This document shows, piece by piece, positions 15,213 through 26,695 of a stretch of DNA of 32,454 nucleotides. Position 1 is the first letter of the stretch. Each line of letters begins with the position of its first letter. Under the pieces are notes generated by a model. That model had not been told where the DNA came from and did no database searches. It saw nothing but the letters and a program-made list of their open reading frames with translations. The DNA comes from Clostridiales bacterium UBA3259. Its GTDB lineage: Bacteria > Bacillota_A > Clostridia > Oscillospirales > Oscillospiraceae. The DNA lies in NCBI GenBank assembly GCA_002362625.1, contig DEUP01000037.1, positions 1 to 32,454 of the forward strand, read 5' to 3'. The position numbers and the translations under genes are program-made.

Positions 15213-16511
15213 ATGAAAAACGCGGTACTTTCTTTCGTTACCGAATATTTGAAAAGCAACCGGATTCCGGTTCGCTTCGTAACGCCTCCCTGCGAGTCGT
15301 TAAGCTGGCTGGATATGGGACTGCGGGAGTCCATCCTGCACAGTGAGAGCGCCACGTTGGAGGCGCTGAATGTCTGGCTCCGCTCTTTGAAAGAAAAAGG
15401 TGTCTACCGCCTTTTGGATGACTTTCAGTGCAACTATGTTCTGCTCCGGATTCCGGAGAGCGACGAGATCATGGTGTGCGGGCCGGTGCTGCTAGAGAAG
15501 ATCCGGGAGGAGCGGCAAAGGGAAATTCTGGAGGCGGCCGGTGTTCCCAAGGAACTGGAGGATCGGATCCGGGACTATTACTATCGGCTGACCTACGTTC
15601 CCGGGCAGACCATGTATATGAATCTTTTTTCCGCCCTGGCGGATCAGCTGTATGGGAAGGATCAGTATGATGTTTTCTATACGGATTTTTCTCTATGGGG
15701 CGTTCAGTGCCGAAACTATGACAATTATTATCGGATTCCTGACAAGCCATTCCTGAGCATTCAGCTGATAGAAGACCGGTATGAGGTAGAAAATGCCACA
15801 TTGGCGGCGGTGGGAAGCGGAAACGCCCGACAGGCTCTGGAGAGCTGCAGCCGTTGGAGCATGTATATTATGCCCCAGCGTTTGACCAACGAGCTGCGGG
15901 ACCGGAAGGATTACATGATTACCCTGAACACGCTGCTGCGGAAAACCGTGGAGCAGGCTGGGGTGCATCCCATTCATATTGACGCGGTATCCAACGGCAA
16001 TATTCAGCGCATCGAGCAGATCACAAGTGTGGAACAGTTCCAGGGCTTTATCGCGGAGATGGTTGGAACCTACTGTGAGCTGGTTCGAAAGCATAACCTG
16101 AAGGATTACTCTCTGCTGACGCAGAAGATCATCACCTATGCGGATACGGAGCTTTGCGCGGATCTGAGCCTGAAAGCCCTTTCGGAGCGTTTGTCGGTGA
16201 ATGCCAGCTATTTATCCACCCTATTTAAAAAGGAAGTGGGGCTGTCCCTGACGGAGTTCGTCAATCGCCGGCGGATTGCCTATGCCCAAGGCCTTCTGAT
16301 TCATACCATGCTGCCCATTAAAACCGTTGCCCAGAAATGCGGCGTACCGGATGTGTACTATTTCAGCCGCCTGTTTAAACGGATTACCGGCACCACGCCC
16401 AAGACTTACCGCATCAGCACCAGTGTCTACGGCCAGTATCAGGAGCAGCCGAATCAGGAGCCGAATTCCGAGGCGGCTCCCGGTGAGGCAGGGGATAAAC
16501 CAGTGGATTGA
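15213..16511 (+). CDS. AraC family transcriptional regulator
   Basis: This 432-residue regulator probably activates the divergent GH2-GPH operon. The N-terminal 300 residues form a large effector region typical of clostridial AraC regulators (no cupin signature; CGPVLLEKIREE at 89-100, RLTNELRDRKDYMITLNTLL at about 223-242). The C-terminal 305-400 hold two HTH motifs: DLSLKALSERLSVNASYLSTLF and IKTVAQKCGVPDVYYFSRLFKR. A Glu/Pro/Gln-rich tail (408-432) follows. The ATG at 15213 has AGGGGG 6 nt upstream; the frame is open further back but without a ribosome site. The ligand is unknown and presumably the glycoside or its product. Confidence 0.9.
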   Translation: MKNAVLSFVTEYLKSNRIPVRFVTPPCESLSWLDMGLRESILHSESATLEALNVWLRSLKEKGVYRLLDDFQCNYVLLRIPESDEIMVCGPVLLEKIREERQREILEAAGVPKELEDRIRDYYYRLTYVPGQTMYMNLFSALADQLYGKDQYDVFYTDFSLWGVQCRNYDNYYRIPDKPFLSIQLIEDRYEVENATLAAVGSGNARQALESCSRWSMYIMPQRLTNELRDRKDYMITLNTLLRKTVEQAGVHPIHIDAVSNGNIQRIEQITSVEQFQGFIAEMVGTYCELVRKHNLKDYSLLTQKIITYADTELCADLSLKALSERLSVNASYLSTLFKKEVGLSLTEFVNRRRIAYAQGLLIHTMLPIKTVAQKCGVPDVYYFSRLFKRITGTTPKTYRISTSVYGQYQEQPNQEPNSEAAPGEAGDKPVD

Positions 16512-16544
16512 TCAGAGCGTCCTCAAGAAAATACCGGCATCCGT

Positions 16545-16579
16545 CCCCCCTTGTCCGCATATGCTGTGGACAAGGGGGG
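16545..16579 (+). promoter_or_regulatory. Hairpin sequestering the ribosome site of the flippase gene
   Basis: A perfect 12-bp stem (16545-16556 with 16568-16579) has an 11-nt loop that contains GCATATGC. The 3' arm includes AAGGGGGG, which is the only ribosome site for the TTG start at 16586. Folding would hide it, so translation of the flippase may need the hairpin to be opened. Confidence 0.7.
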
Positions 16580-16585
16580 ATCACT

Positions 16586-18082
16586 TTGCCCAAAAAGAAA
16601 CCGATTTTTTATTCCGCGCTGCTGCTCACCGGCGTGAACCTGCTTCTGCGGGTGGTGGGGACGTCTTTCCAGGTGTATGTCTCCGGCAGGATCGGAGCGG
16701 CGGGAGTGGGTCTTCTGCAGCTTACCATGTCCGTGGGTAGCCTTGCCATGGTAGCTGGAATGGCAGGGATCCGTACAGCCACCATGTACTTAACCGCCGA
16801 GGAGCTGGGACGAAAGAAAAAGGGGAATGTGACCTGGGTGCTTTCCGCCTGCTTTTTATACTCAGTTCTTTGCAGCGGCACCGTGGCAATGGTATTGTAT
16901 CTGTTCGCGCCCCAGATCACCGTACGATGGATTGGCAACGAGGAGACCTTGGGAGCGCTTCGGATGCTGGCGGCCTTTCTCCCGGTCACCTGCCTGTGCG
17001 GGGTTTTGACGGGATACTTCACCGCGGCAAACCGGATCGAAACATTAGCCGCTGTGGAGGTAGCGGAGCAGCTTGCCTCCATGGCTGTCACCATGACCGC
17101 CCTGTCCCTCTGGGCAGGGGAGGACGCCGGACGAGCCTGCGCCTGTGTGGTACTGGGGAGCGGCACGGGCGCCTGCCTCACGATTTTGTGTCTGGCGGTG
17201 CTGCGCCTTCGGGAGCCGGTATATCTGTCGGAACGAATCCGGCTGGGACGCCGCCTTGCCCAGACAGCGGTACCTCTGGGGCTGGCGGATGTGCTGAAAT
17301 CGGGGATCAATACCACAGAAAACCTGATGGTGCCCCGGCGGTTGGCCCTGAATTCCCGGGTGGCGGAGCCGCTGGCGGCCTTCGGCATGGTCAGCGGCAT
17401 GGTTTTCCCGGTGATGATGTTTCCGGCCTGTATCCTGTTTGGACTGGCAGAGCTGCTGATCCCGGAGCTGGCCCGGTGCGCCGCTGCCGGGAGCAAAACC
17501 CGGATCTCCTATCTGGTACGGCGCAGCCTGAAGGTTGCCATGCTGTACGGTATCCTTTTTTCCGGGCTGATGGTTCTTTCCGGCGAAAAGCTGTGCCTCA
17601 CGCTGTACCGAAATCAGGAGGCAGGACGTTTTCTAAAGCGCTATGCCCTCCTGATCCCCATGCTGTACTGCGACAGCATTACCGACGCCATGACCAAGGG
17701 CCTGGGGCAGCAAAGGGCCTGTGTCCGGTATAACATTCTGACCTCCGCCATGGACGTGGTATTTTTATACATTTTGCTGCCCAGGTATGGTATGGAGGGG
17801 TATTTCCTCAGCTTTCTGGTGACCCATCTTATCAACTTCCTTCTGAGCATCCGAAGGCTTTTGAAGATTACCGGAGAGCGGATTCCTTTTTATATTCCGG
17901 CACTGACCCTTTCCGCCGGAATGGGAGCCGTCTGGGGAGCGTCCCACCTAGACAGCGCGATATCCCAGTGCGCTGTCTATGTGCTTGCGCTGGGAAGTCT
18001 TCTCTGCCTGTTCGGCGTCACGGGACGGGAGGATATCCGCTGGCTCCGGGGACTTGTAAAACGGGGAAAAGCGGCGGCATAA
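16586..18082 (+). CDS. SpoVB-like polysaccharide/lipid flippase (MOP superfamily)
   Basis: This 498-residue, 13-14 helix membrane protein belongs to the SpoVB/MurJ/Wzx group, which flips lipid-linked precursors across the membrane; SpoVB acts in spore cortex synthesis. Family-like stretches include SGRIGAAGVGLLQLTMSVG near the N-terminus, MVPRRLALNSRVAEPLAAFGMVSGMVFPVMMFP and DSITDAMTKGLGQQ. I placed the start at TTG 16586 (MPKKKPIFYSA...), which has AAGGGGGG at 16572-16579; the next in-frame ATG would delete the first helix. The upstream frame overlaps the AraC gene's stop. The gene is 74 nt after the AraC gene but probably unrelated to sugar use. Whether this is true SpoVB or a paralogue cannot be decided. 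Confidence 0.85.
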   Translation: MPKKKPIFYSALLLTGVNLLLRVVGTSFQVYVSGRIGAAGVGLLQLTMSVGSLAMVAGMAGIRTATMYLTAEELGRKKKGNVTWVLSACFLYSVLCSGTVAMVLYLFAPQITVRWIGNEETLGALRMLAAFLPVTCLCGVLTGYFTAANRIETLAAVEVAEQLASMAVTMTALSLWAGEDAGRACACVVLGSGTGACLTILCLAVLRLREPVYLSERIRLGRRLAQTAVPLGLADVLKSGINTTENLMVPRRLALNSRVAEPLAAFGMVSGMVFPVMMFPACILFGLAELLIPELARCAAAGSKTRISYLVRRSLKVAMLYGILFSGLMVLSGEKLCLTLYRNQEAGRFLKRYALLIPMLYCDSITDAMTKGLGQQRACVRYNILTSAMDVVFLYILLPRYGMEGYFLSFLVTHLINFLLSIRRLLKITGERIPFYIPALTLSAGMGAVWGASHLDSAISQCAVYVLALGSLLCLFGVTGREDIRWLRGLVKRGKAAA

Positions 18083-18084
18083 GG

Positions 18085-18120
18085 GAAGTCCTCCGTATTT
18101 TTGGGCATACGGAGGACTTC
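18085..18120. terminator. Hairpin terminator after flippase gene
   Basis: A perfect 14-bp stem (18085-18098 with 18107-18120) and an 8-nt loop start 2 nt after the flippase stop codon. A short T-run (TCTTTTTAC) appears about 10 nt beyond. The convergent XRE gene ends 14 nt away, so it may act for both. Confidence 0.65.
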
Positions 18121-18134
18121 AGCCGGAAGTCTTT

Positions 18135-18818
18135 TTACTTTACAATTTCCACACTGGCCTTTTCAGTCCCGCGGTTTTTTTGCACAGCGGTAAAGAAGAT
18201 GGTTTTATAGACGATCTGATCCGGAGCCTGGGAAGACCAGGCGCTTTCATAGCGGAATCTTGGCACCTGGTTAAACGCGGAAACCGCGATATAATCCGAT
18301 ACAGAAAATACGCCAAACAGAAGAATGACGCACCCCAATATCGTCCCGATCCGGGAGAGCCTTTTCGTCAGTGTGCACTTCACCGCGAAATACACACCGG
18401 CAGTCAAAATCATTCCGCCGATGACGGAATAAACGCCTCCCCAGCTGCTGTCATTTGGGAAGACAGCCAGGGCGGAAATTATGATAAAGATCCCAAAGGC
18501 GATCAGGAGGAATCCCACGGTTTTCGCCTTGGTTACTGTTGTCTCATTCTGGCTGTATTCCGCCATTTTTACCGCCGTATCTTTTGCTTCACTGTTCATG
18601 CTTTCTCCTTTCCGCCGCCCGTCAATGATTTCAGGAATGCTGACCTGATAGAATTCGGACAGCGCCACAAGCAAACTGATGTCCGGAAGATTGCTTCCGG
18701 TTTCCCATCGGGAGATGGTTCGGCCGGATACATTTAATTCTTCGGCCAATGCCTCCTGGGTTAGCCTTTTTTCATTACGCAGCTCTTTTAAAAACAGTCC
18801 TATTCTTTTCTGATCCAC
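18135..18818 (-). CDS. XRE family regulator with C-terminal membrane domain
   Basis: This 227-residue protein couples an N-terminal Cro/XRE helix-turn-helix (residues 5-62; TQEALAEELNVSGRTISRWETG) to three membrane helices at about 98-120, 126-147 and 157-177, plus an outer C-terminal segment of about 45 residues. Such membrane-tethered XRE regulators are common in clostridia and are thought to respond to envelope signals; target genes are unknown. The start is GTG at 18818, supported by AAAGGAGG 8 nt upstream. It stands alone between the flippase and gltX. A second protein of the same design, broken by a frameshift, begins at 21963. Confidence 0.87.
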   Translation of the reverse strand: MDQKRIGLFLKELRNEKRLTQEALAEELNVSGRTISRWETGSNLPDISLLVALSEFYQVSIPEIIDGRRKGESMNSEAKDTAVKMAEYSQNETTVTKAKTVGFLLIAFGIFIIISALAVFPNDSSWGGVYSVIGGMILTAGVYFAVKCTLTKRLSRIGTILGCVILLFGVFSVSDYIAVSAFNQVPRFRYESAWSSQAPDQIVYKTIFFTAVQKNRGTEKASVEIVK

Positions 18819-18938
18819 GTTGGGTGCCTCCTTTCACTGGCAGAATATCATAAACCCATATCCATTTACACGACACAAAGCGAGAAAATGCCCTATTCGA
18901 AACCGGACACAAATGTCTATGCGCATTCACCGGATAAG

Positions 18939-18974
18939 AAAACGCCCGATGGGTAAACCATATCGGGCGTTTTT
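18939..18974 (-). terminator. Intrinsic terminator of gltX
   Basis: A 12-bp stem (AAAACGCCCGAT at 18939-18950 with its complement at 18962-18973) follows the gltX stop codon on the minus strand. The stem ends in TTTT. Confidence 0.85.
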
Positions 18975-18981
18975 ATGTGGC

Positions 18982-20628
18982 TTAAATCAGATTGGCAATG
19001 GTATTGCGGATTCGTTTCACCGTCCGCTCCCGGCCCAGAATCTGCATAACGGTATACAGGTCAGGGGAGTTTACTTTCCCGGTAACCGCCAGACGGATGA
19101 AGGTGGACACGTCCGCCACGGTGCCGGGGAAGGCAGCGGGGTCGGCTTTATAGGCCTTCATGTCGGTGGTAAAGCCGATGTCGTTTGTAATGGCCTTGAC
19201 CTTGTCGAACCACATGCCGGAATCATCGGTAATGTCGAAGACTGCCAGGAATCGGTTCAGAACATCGACAATGACGGCCTTGTCAAACTTCTCGTCAAAG
19301 ACAGGTGCTTCCAGATAGTCGTCATAGAAGAATCCCATGTAAGGCTTGGCGTCCTTCCAGACGGCCAGATCTTTTCTGGGTTTTTTGCCGCCCCGGCCGA
19401 TGGCCAGAATTTTGACCGCGTATTCCGGGTCAGCTTCCAGCTTTGCGCCAAAGTCGGGATCGAATTCCTTGGCCCAGTCAAGAAGCTGGGCATAGACATC
19501 CTCCGCGTTCATCCGGGAGATCACGTTCTTACTGACGTCCACCAGCTTTGCGTAGTCAAACAGGGAACCGGCAGGGTTCAGCTTCTTGGGGCTGAACTTA
19601 AAATCCTGGGGAGCGGCATCGGGATTGGCCCGCCGCCAGTCCTCGTAATTGGAATTCAGGAGGGTCATGATATACTCATACACAGCGGCAACAGGGAAGC
19701 CCTCGGCTTTGTAGTAGGTCAGAGCAAGCTCCGGATCCTTCCGCTTGGAAAGCTTGCGCTTGGAAGACCCGTCCATTTTCTGAAGAGGCCCGATGTGGAC
19801 ATACTTGGGAAGCTTAAAGCCCAGTGCCTGGAACAGCTGAATGTGGAAGGGCAGGGTAGACAGCCACTCGTCGCCCCTTACCACATGGGTGGTGCGCATG
19901 AGATGATCGTCTACAGCGTGGGCAAAGTGATAGGTGGGGATGCCGTCGGACTTTAAAAGCACATGGTCGATGTTATTCTCGGTGATGGTCAGCTTGCCCT
20001 TCACCAGGTCGTCGAATTTAAACTGGTTTTCGATGCTGCCCGTGGAGCGGAACCGGAGCACCCAGGGATTTCCGGCGGCCAGCTGGGCCTTTATATCCTC
20101 CATGGAGCGGTCACGCCAGATGGCATACTTTCCATAGTAGCCAGTGTTTTCTTTGTTTGCCTCCTGCTGCTCCCGCATGGCAGACAGCTCCTCCTCGGTG
20201 CAGAAGCAGGGATAGGCTTTCCCTTCGGAAACCAGCTTCTTGGCGTATACATGGTAAATGCCGGCCCGCTGACGCTGACGGTAGGGGCCGTAAATTCCAT
20301 TGTCACCATCCATGGTAGCGCCTTCGTCAAAGTGAATGTCATAATGCTTCAGAGAATTGATCAGCACCTCTACAGCGCCGGGAACCTCCCGCTTGGCATC
20401 GGTATCCTCCACCCGCAGGAACAGTACGCCGCCGCTCTGGTGGGCCATCCGCTCAGAGGTCAGTCCCTGCACCAGGTTGCCCAGATGGACAAAGCCGGTG
20501 GGGGAGGGGGCCATCCGGGTGACTACAGCACCTTCAGGGAGATTACGCTGGGGGAACCGCTGCTCCAGCATTTCAGGGGTATCGGCGACATCGGGGAACA
20601 AAAGCTCAGAAAGCGCTTGATAATCCAT
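18982..20628 (-). CDS. gltX: Glutamate--tRNA ligase
   Basis: This 548-residue class I aminoacyl-tRNA synthetase charges tRNA-Glu with glutamate. The HIGH-type signature is HLGN at 48-51 within APSPTGFVHLGN, and the KMSKS-type loop is KLSKR at 292-296. VEDTD (73-77) and the catalytic-domain stretch HVVRGDEWL are also present. The C-terminal anticodon-binding region runs from about 360. At 548 residues it is longer than many GltX (about 470-490), in line with other clostridial enzymes. The ATG is preceded by AGAGGT. A good promoter and a terminator bracket it, so it is monocistronic. The leader is short and no T-box is visible. Whether it also charges tRNA-Gln (non-discriminating) cannot be seen here. 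Confidence 0.96.
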   Translation of the reverse strand: MDYQALSELLFPDVADTPEMLEQRFPQRNLPEGAVVTRMAPSPTGFVHLGNLVQGLTSERMAHQSGGVLFLRVEDTDAKREVPGAVEVLINSLKHYDIHFDEGATMDGDNGIYGPYRQRQRAGIYHVYAKKLVSEGKAYPCFCTEEELSAMREQQEANKENTGYYGKYAIWRDRSMEDIKAQLAAGNPWVLRFRSTGSIENQFKFDDLVKGKLTITENNIDHVLLKSDGIPTYHFAHAVDDHLMRTTHVVRGDEWLSTLPFHIQLFQALGFKLPKYVHIGPLQKMDGSSKRKLSKRKDPELALTYYKAEGFPVAAVYEYIMTLLNSNYEDWRRANPDAAPQDFKFSPKKLNPAGSLFDYAKLVDVSKNVISRMNAEDVYAQLLDWAKEFDPDFGAKLEADPEYAVKILAIGRGGKKPRKDLAVWKDAKPYMGFFYDDYLEAPVFDEKFDKAVIVDVLNRFLAVFDITDDSGMWFDKVKAITNDIGFTTDMKAYKADPAAFPGTVADVSTFIRLAVTGKVNSPDLYTVMQILGRERTVKRIRNTIANLI

Positions 20629-20665
20629 AGTTTTCTACCTCTTTGTTTTGAAGATATCTTGTTAG

Positions 20666-20694
20666 AGTATAGCATATACGAGAAGAGAAATCAA
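20666..20694 (-). promoter_or_regulatory. Promoter for gltX
   Basis: On the minus strand TTGATT (20689-20694) and TATACT (20666-20671) are separated by 17 bp, 37 bp before the gltX start codon. Confidence 0.7.
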
Positions 20695-20706
20695 TGAAAA
20701 ATCTCC

Positions 20707-20735
20707 TTGCGCTCAGAGCAAAGCTATGGTAAAAT
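20707..20735 (+). promoter_or_regulatory. Promoter for trpS
   Basis: TTGCGC (20707-20712), 17 bp and TAAAAT (20730-20735) face trpS, back to back with the gltX promoter. The leader is about 30 nt, too short for a tryptophan T-box. Confidence 0.6.
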
Positions 20736-20770
20736 ATCCGAAAACCAATTAGGAAGAAAGTGTGATTATT

Positions 20771-21799
20771 ATGAGCGAAATCATCGCGGAAACAGCTGCC
20801 CCGAAAAAGCGGATGCTGTCCGGCATCAAGCCCTCCGGCGACCTGACCCTGGGTTCTTACCTGGGAGCCGTGAAGAATTGGGCGGAACGGGCCGACAGTT
20901 ACGACTGCTTTTATTTTATGGCAGACATGCACGCCATTACCGTCCGTCAGAATCCCGCCGACCTGCGCCGCCGAACCCTGGAACAGCTTGCACAGTACAT
21001 CGCCTGCGGTCTGGATCCGGAGAAGAACACCCTGTTCATCCAGTCCCATGTCCACCAGCACGCGGAACTTGGCTGGGTTCTAAACTGCTATGCCATGTTC
21101 GGCGAGCTGAACCGGATGACCCAGTTTAAAGACAAGTCCGCCAAGAACGCCGACAACATCAACGGCGGCCTGTTTACCTATCCCAGCCTGATGGCGGCGG
21201 ATATTCTGCTCTACCAGCCGGATCTGGTGCCGGTGGGAGAGGATCAGAAGCAGCATGTGGAGCTGACCCATGCCATTGCCCGGCGGTTTAACGGGGTTTA
21301 TGGGGATGTATTCAAGATTCCGGAGCCCTTTGTTCCCAAGGTTGGCGCGCGAATCATGAGCCTGACCAACCCCACCGCCAAAATGTCCAAGTCGGAGAAC
21401 GAGGATACCGGCCGGGTGCTTCTGATGGATCCTCCCGAAGTGATCATGCGCCAGTTTAAGCGAGCCATTACCGATTCCGACACGGAAAACTGCGTTCGCT
21501 ACGATAAGGAAAACAAGCCCGGTGTGAGTAACCTGATGACCATTTATTCCGCTGTCACCGGAAAGACCTTCCAGGAGATTGAGCGGGAATTCGCCGGTCA
21601 GGGCTACGGCAAGTTCAAGCCTGCGGTAGGCGAGGCGGTGGTGGAAGCCCTTCGCCCCATCCGTGAGGAATCTGTCAGACTGATGAAGGATAAGGCATAC
21701 CTGGAAAAGGTATACCGGGACGGCGCTGAGAAGGCCGGCTATGTTGCCGAGAAGACACTGCGTAAGGTCTACAAAAAAGTTGGCTTTGCAGCAAGATAA
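20771..21799 (+). CDS. trpS: Tryptophan--tRNA ligase
   Basis: This 342-residue class I aminoacyl-tRNA synthetase charges tRNA-Trp. The TrpS version of the HIGH motif is TLGSYLGA at 26-33, after SGIKPSGDL, and KMSKS is at 204-208. Further family marks are MADMHAIT and the dimer-interface segment GGLFTYPSLMAADILLY. Length is normal. The start could also be GTG at 20762, which is nearer to AGGAAG at 20751-20756; I give the ATG. It is divergent from gltX, so two translation genes share one promoter region, and it ends at a strong terminator. Confidence 0.96.
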   Translation: MSEIIAETAAPKKRMLSGIKPSGDLTLGSYLGAVKNWAERADSYDCFYFMADMHAITVRQNPADLRRRTLEQLAQYIACGLDPEKNTLFIQSHVHQHAELGWVLNCYAMFGELNRMTQFKDKSAKNADNINGGLFTYPSLMAADILLYQPDLVPVGEDQKQHVELTHAIARRFNGVYGDVFKIPEPFVPKVGARIMSLTNPTAKMSKSENEDTGRVLLMDPPEVIMRQFKRAITDSDTENCVRYDKENKPGVSNLMTIYSAVTGKTFQEIEREFAGQGYGKFKPAVGEAVVEALRPIREESVRLMKDKAYLEKVYRDGAEKAGYVAEKTLRKVYKKVGFAAR

Positions 21800-21810
21800 T
21801 TGCAAAACGG

Positions 21811-21843
21811 CACCCCGTAAGCGGCTGCTTACGGGGTGTTTTA
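21811..21843 (+). terminator. Intrinsic terminator of trpS
   Basis: A perfect 12-bp stem (21811-21822 with 21827-21838, tetraloop) is followed directly by TTTT. It starts 11 nt after the trpS stop codon. Confidence 0.9.
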
Positions 21844-21867
21844 CTGAATTCTCGGATTCCGGGAGAG

Positions 21868-21913
21868 ATTCTGAGGTTTTTGGGTGGTATTCTCACTGTC
21901 AAAACCTTAGAAT
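21868..21913. repeat. 13-bp inverted repeat upstream of XRE gene
   Basis: ATTCTGAGGTTTT (21868-21880) pairs with AAAACCTTAGAAT (21901-21913) with one G-T mismatch across a 20-nt loop. It lies between the trpS terminator and the XRE gene's ribosome site and could be an operator or leader hairpin. Confidence 0.5.
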
Positions 21914-21962
21914 TGGGTGCATGGAAGCGCTGCGCGGCGTCCAATCAAAAGGAGGTTATCTT

Positions 21963-22301
21963 ATGGAAAAGAAAACCATGGGCACATTTTTGGCGGCCCT
22001 GAGAAAAGCAAACGGAATGACCCAGAGGGATCTGGCAGATAAGCTGAATGTTTCGGATAAAACCGTCAGCCGATGGGAATGTGACGACGGCGCGCCGGAT
22101 CTGTCCCTGATTCCGGTGATCGCGGAAATTTTCGGAATCACCTGTGACGAGCTCCTTCGGGGAGAGCGGAAGGCACCAGAGGACAGAGTGGAGGACGTAA
22201 CACCCAAAGGGGAAAAGCAGCGCCGCTATCTTCTGAAATCCACTCTTTCCAGGTACAGAACCCAGGTGCTTGCAGCCTCCGGCATTTCCGTGTGGGGCTG
22301 A
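21963..22301 (+). CDS. XRE family regulator, 5' part of frameshifted gene
   Basis: This frame encodes a Cro/XRE helix-turn-helix (residues 5-65; TQRDLADKLNVSDKTVSRWE) and a basic linker ending RYRTQVLAASGISVWG, 112 residues, starting at an ATG with AAGGAGG 7 nt upstream (21949-21955). The linker leads straight into a membrane domain in relatives of this type, but here it hits TGA at 22299-22301. The next frame, from 22292, continues with the expected membrane segments. Adding one T at about 22293 would restore S-V-L-G-L-I across the junction. So this is probably the N-terminal half of one disrupted XRE-membrane regulator. The DNA-binding part could still be made alone. Confidence 0.8.
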   Translation: MEKKTMGTFLAALRKANGMTQRDLADKLNVSDKTVSRWECDDGAPDLSLIPVIAEIFGITCDELLRGERKAPEDRVEDVTPKGEKQRRYLLKSTLSRYRTQVLAASGISVWG

Positions 22302-23230
22302 TCGCTGCTTTGATCTGCAACCTGGTCTTTCTGCGGGGAACACTGGGTTTCCTCTGCGGGGCGATCTTCCTGACCGCCAGCGTGATGATGGAGCTGATTT
22401 GCATGAACGCAGCCTTTACCAGCGTAGACGATGCCGGTTTGGAGGAAGGGGAGCTGTCCGTCTTTCGAAGAACCGTAATTCGGCTGACCGAAAGATCCTT
22501 TGGCGTCACCGTTGGAATTCTGGGCTTTACCATGCCGCTGCTGCTGGTCAGCGATAACGCCTATGTCGGCCTGGACGTGGGGCATATGATGATTCTGGGT
22601 ATCCTGGGTGCCGGGGTGCTTCTGCTCATCTATGGGGTTGTGTGCTTTTTTCTCAACGCTTCCCTTGTCAGAAAGGGAACCTATGTGCTAAGTGAGAAGG
22701 AAGCGGAAATTTACCTTCACAATCATAAGCTGAAAAAATCCTGTGCCCTCCTTCTGTCTGTCCTGCTGCTCGTCACCGTACTGGGACACATAGCGGCCAC
22801 CACCATTTGGGGCCCTTGGTCCATCATGAAAGGTACCACCTTCGACGACTACGAAAGCTTCATAGCGTATATGGAGCGGGATGTGCCGCCCAGCCCTCTT
22901 TATTTTGGGGAAACAGCACCCGCACCCTCTGGTGCTGTAACATATTTGGATGAATATGGGAACGAAATCAGCGAAGAGGAAGCCCTGACGCACCGATTGG
23001 AGGATCAAAATGGGGATGCGGTCTGTGTATATGTGCAGAGGAATCAATATGTGGTTTCGGTTCAATATGCGGAAAAGGATGGGATCCTGCTTCCGATCAC
23101 GGTATACACCTATGACGATCTGTGGGAGGCAGAGCATAAGGCGGCTGTCCGGAATGTGATTTTCGGATGCCTCTACGCCTTGGAAGCGGCCGCTGTTTTG
23201 ACGTTCTATTTTAAGAAACGGGCTAGGTGA
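22292..23230 (+). CDS. Membrane domain of XRE regulator, 3' part of frameshifted gene
   Basis: This 312-residue frame is the probable continuation of the XRE gene at 21963. It has hydrophobic segments at about 3-37 (two), 71-87, 98-122 and 150-170, an extracytoplasmic region of about 115 residues (about 172-287, with YLDEYGNEISEEEALTHRL), and a last helix at about 288-307 with a KKRAR cytosolic tail. The GTG at 22292 lacks a ribosome site, so it is unlikely to be a normal start. A one-base deletion, a sequencing error or a -1 shift could explain the break. It ends 13 nt before the convergent pyrG stop codon, with no terminator visible. Confidence 0.72.
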   Translation: MGLIAALICNLVFLRGTLGFLCGAIFLTASVMMELICMNAAFTSVDDAGLEEGELSVFRRTVIRLTERSFGVTVGILGFTMPLLLVSDNAYVGLDVGHMMILGILGAGVLLLIYGVVCFFLNASLVRKGTYVLSEKEAEIYLHNHKLKKSCALLLSVLLLVTVLGHIAATTIWGPWSIMKGTTFDDYESFIAYMERDVPPSPLYFGETAPAPSGAVTYLDEYGNEISEEEALTHRLEDQNGDAVCVYVQRNQYVVSVQYAEKDGILLPITVYTYDDLWEAEHKAAVRNVIFGCLYALEAAAVLTFYFKKRAR

Positions 23231-23243
23231 CCGGAAATCGGGA

Positions 23244-26679
<3,436 letters not shown>

Positions 26680-26695
26680 ACCTTTTCTCCCTTCC

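Noticed and set aside
20736..20770. T-box leader for trpS
   Set aside because: The transcribed leader is only about 30 nt and has no specifier-loop structure or terminator.
26680..26695. glmS ribozyme upstream of glmS
   Set aside because: Only 16 nt separate guaA and glmS, too short for the ribozyme.
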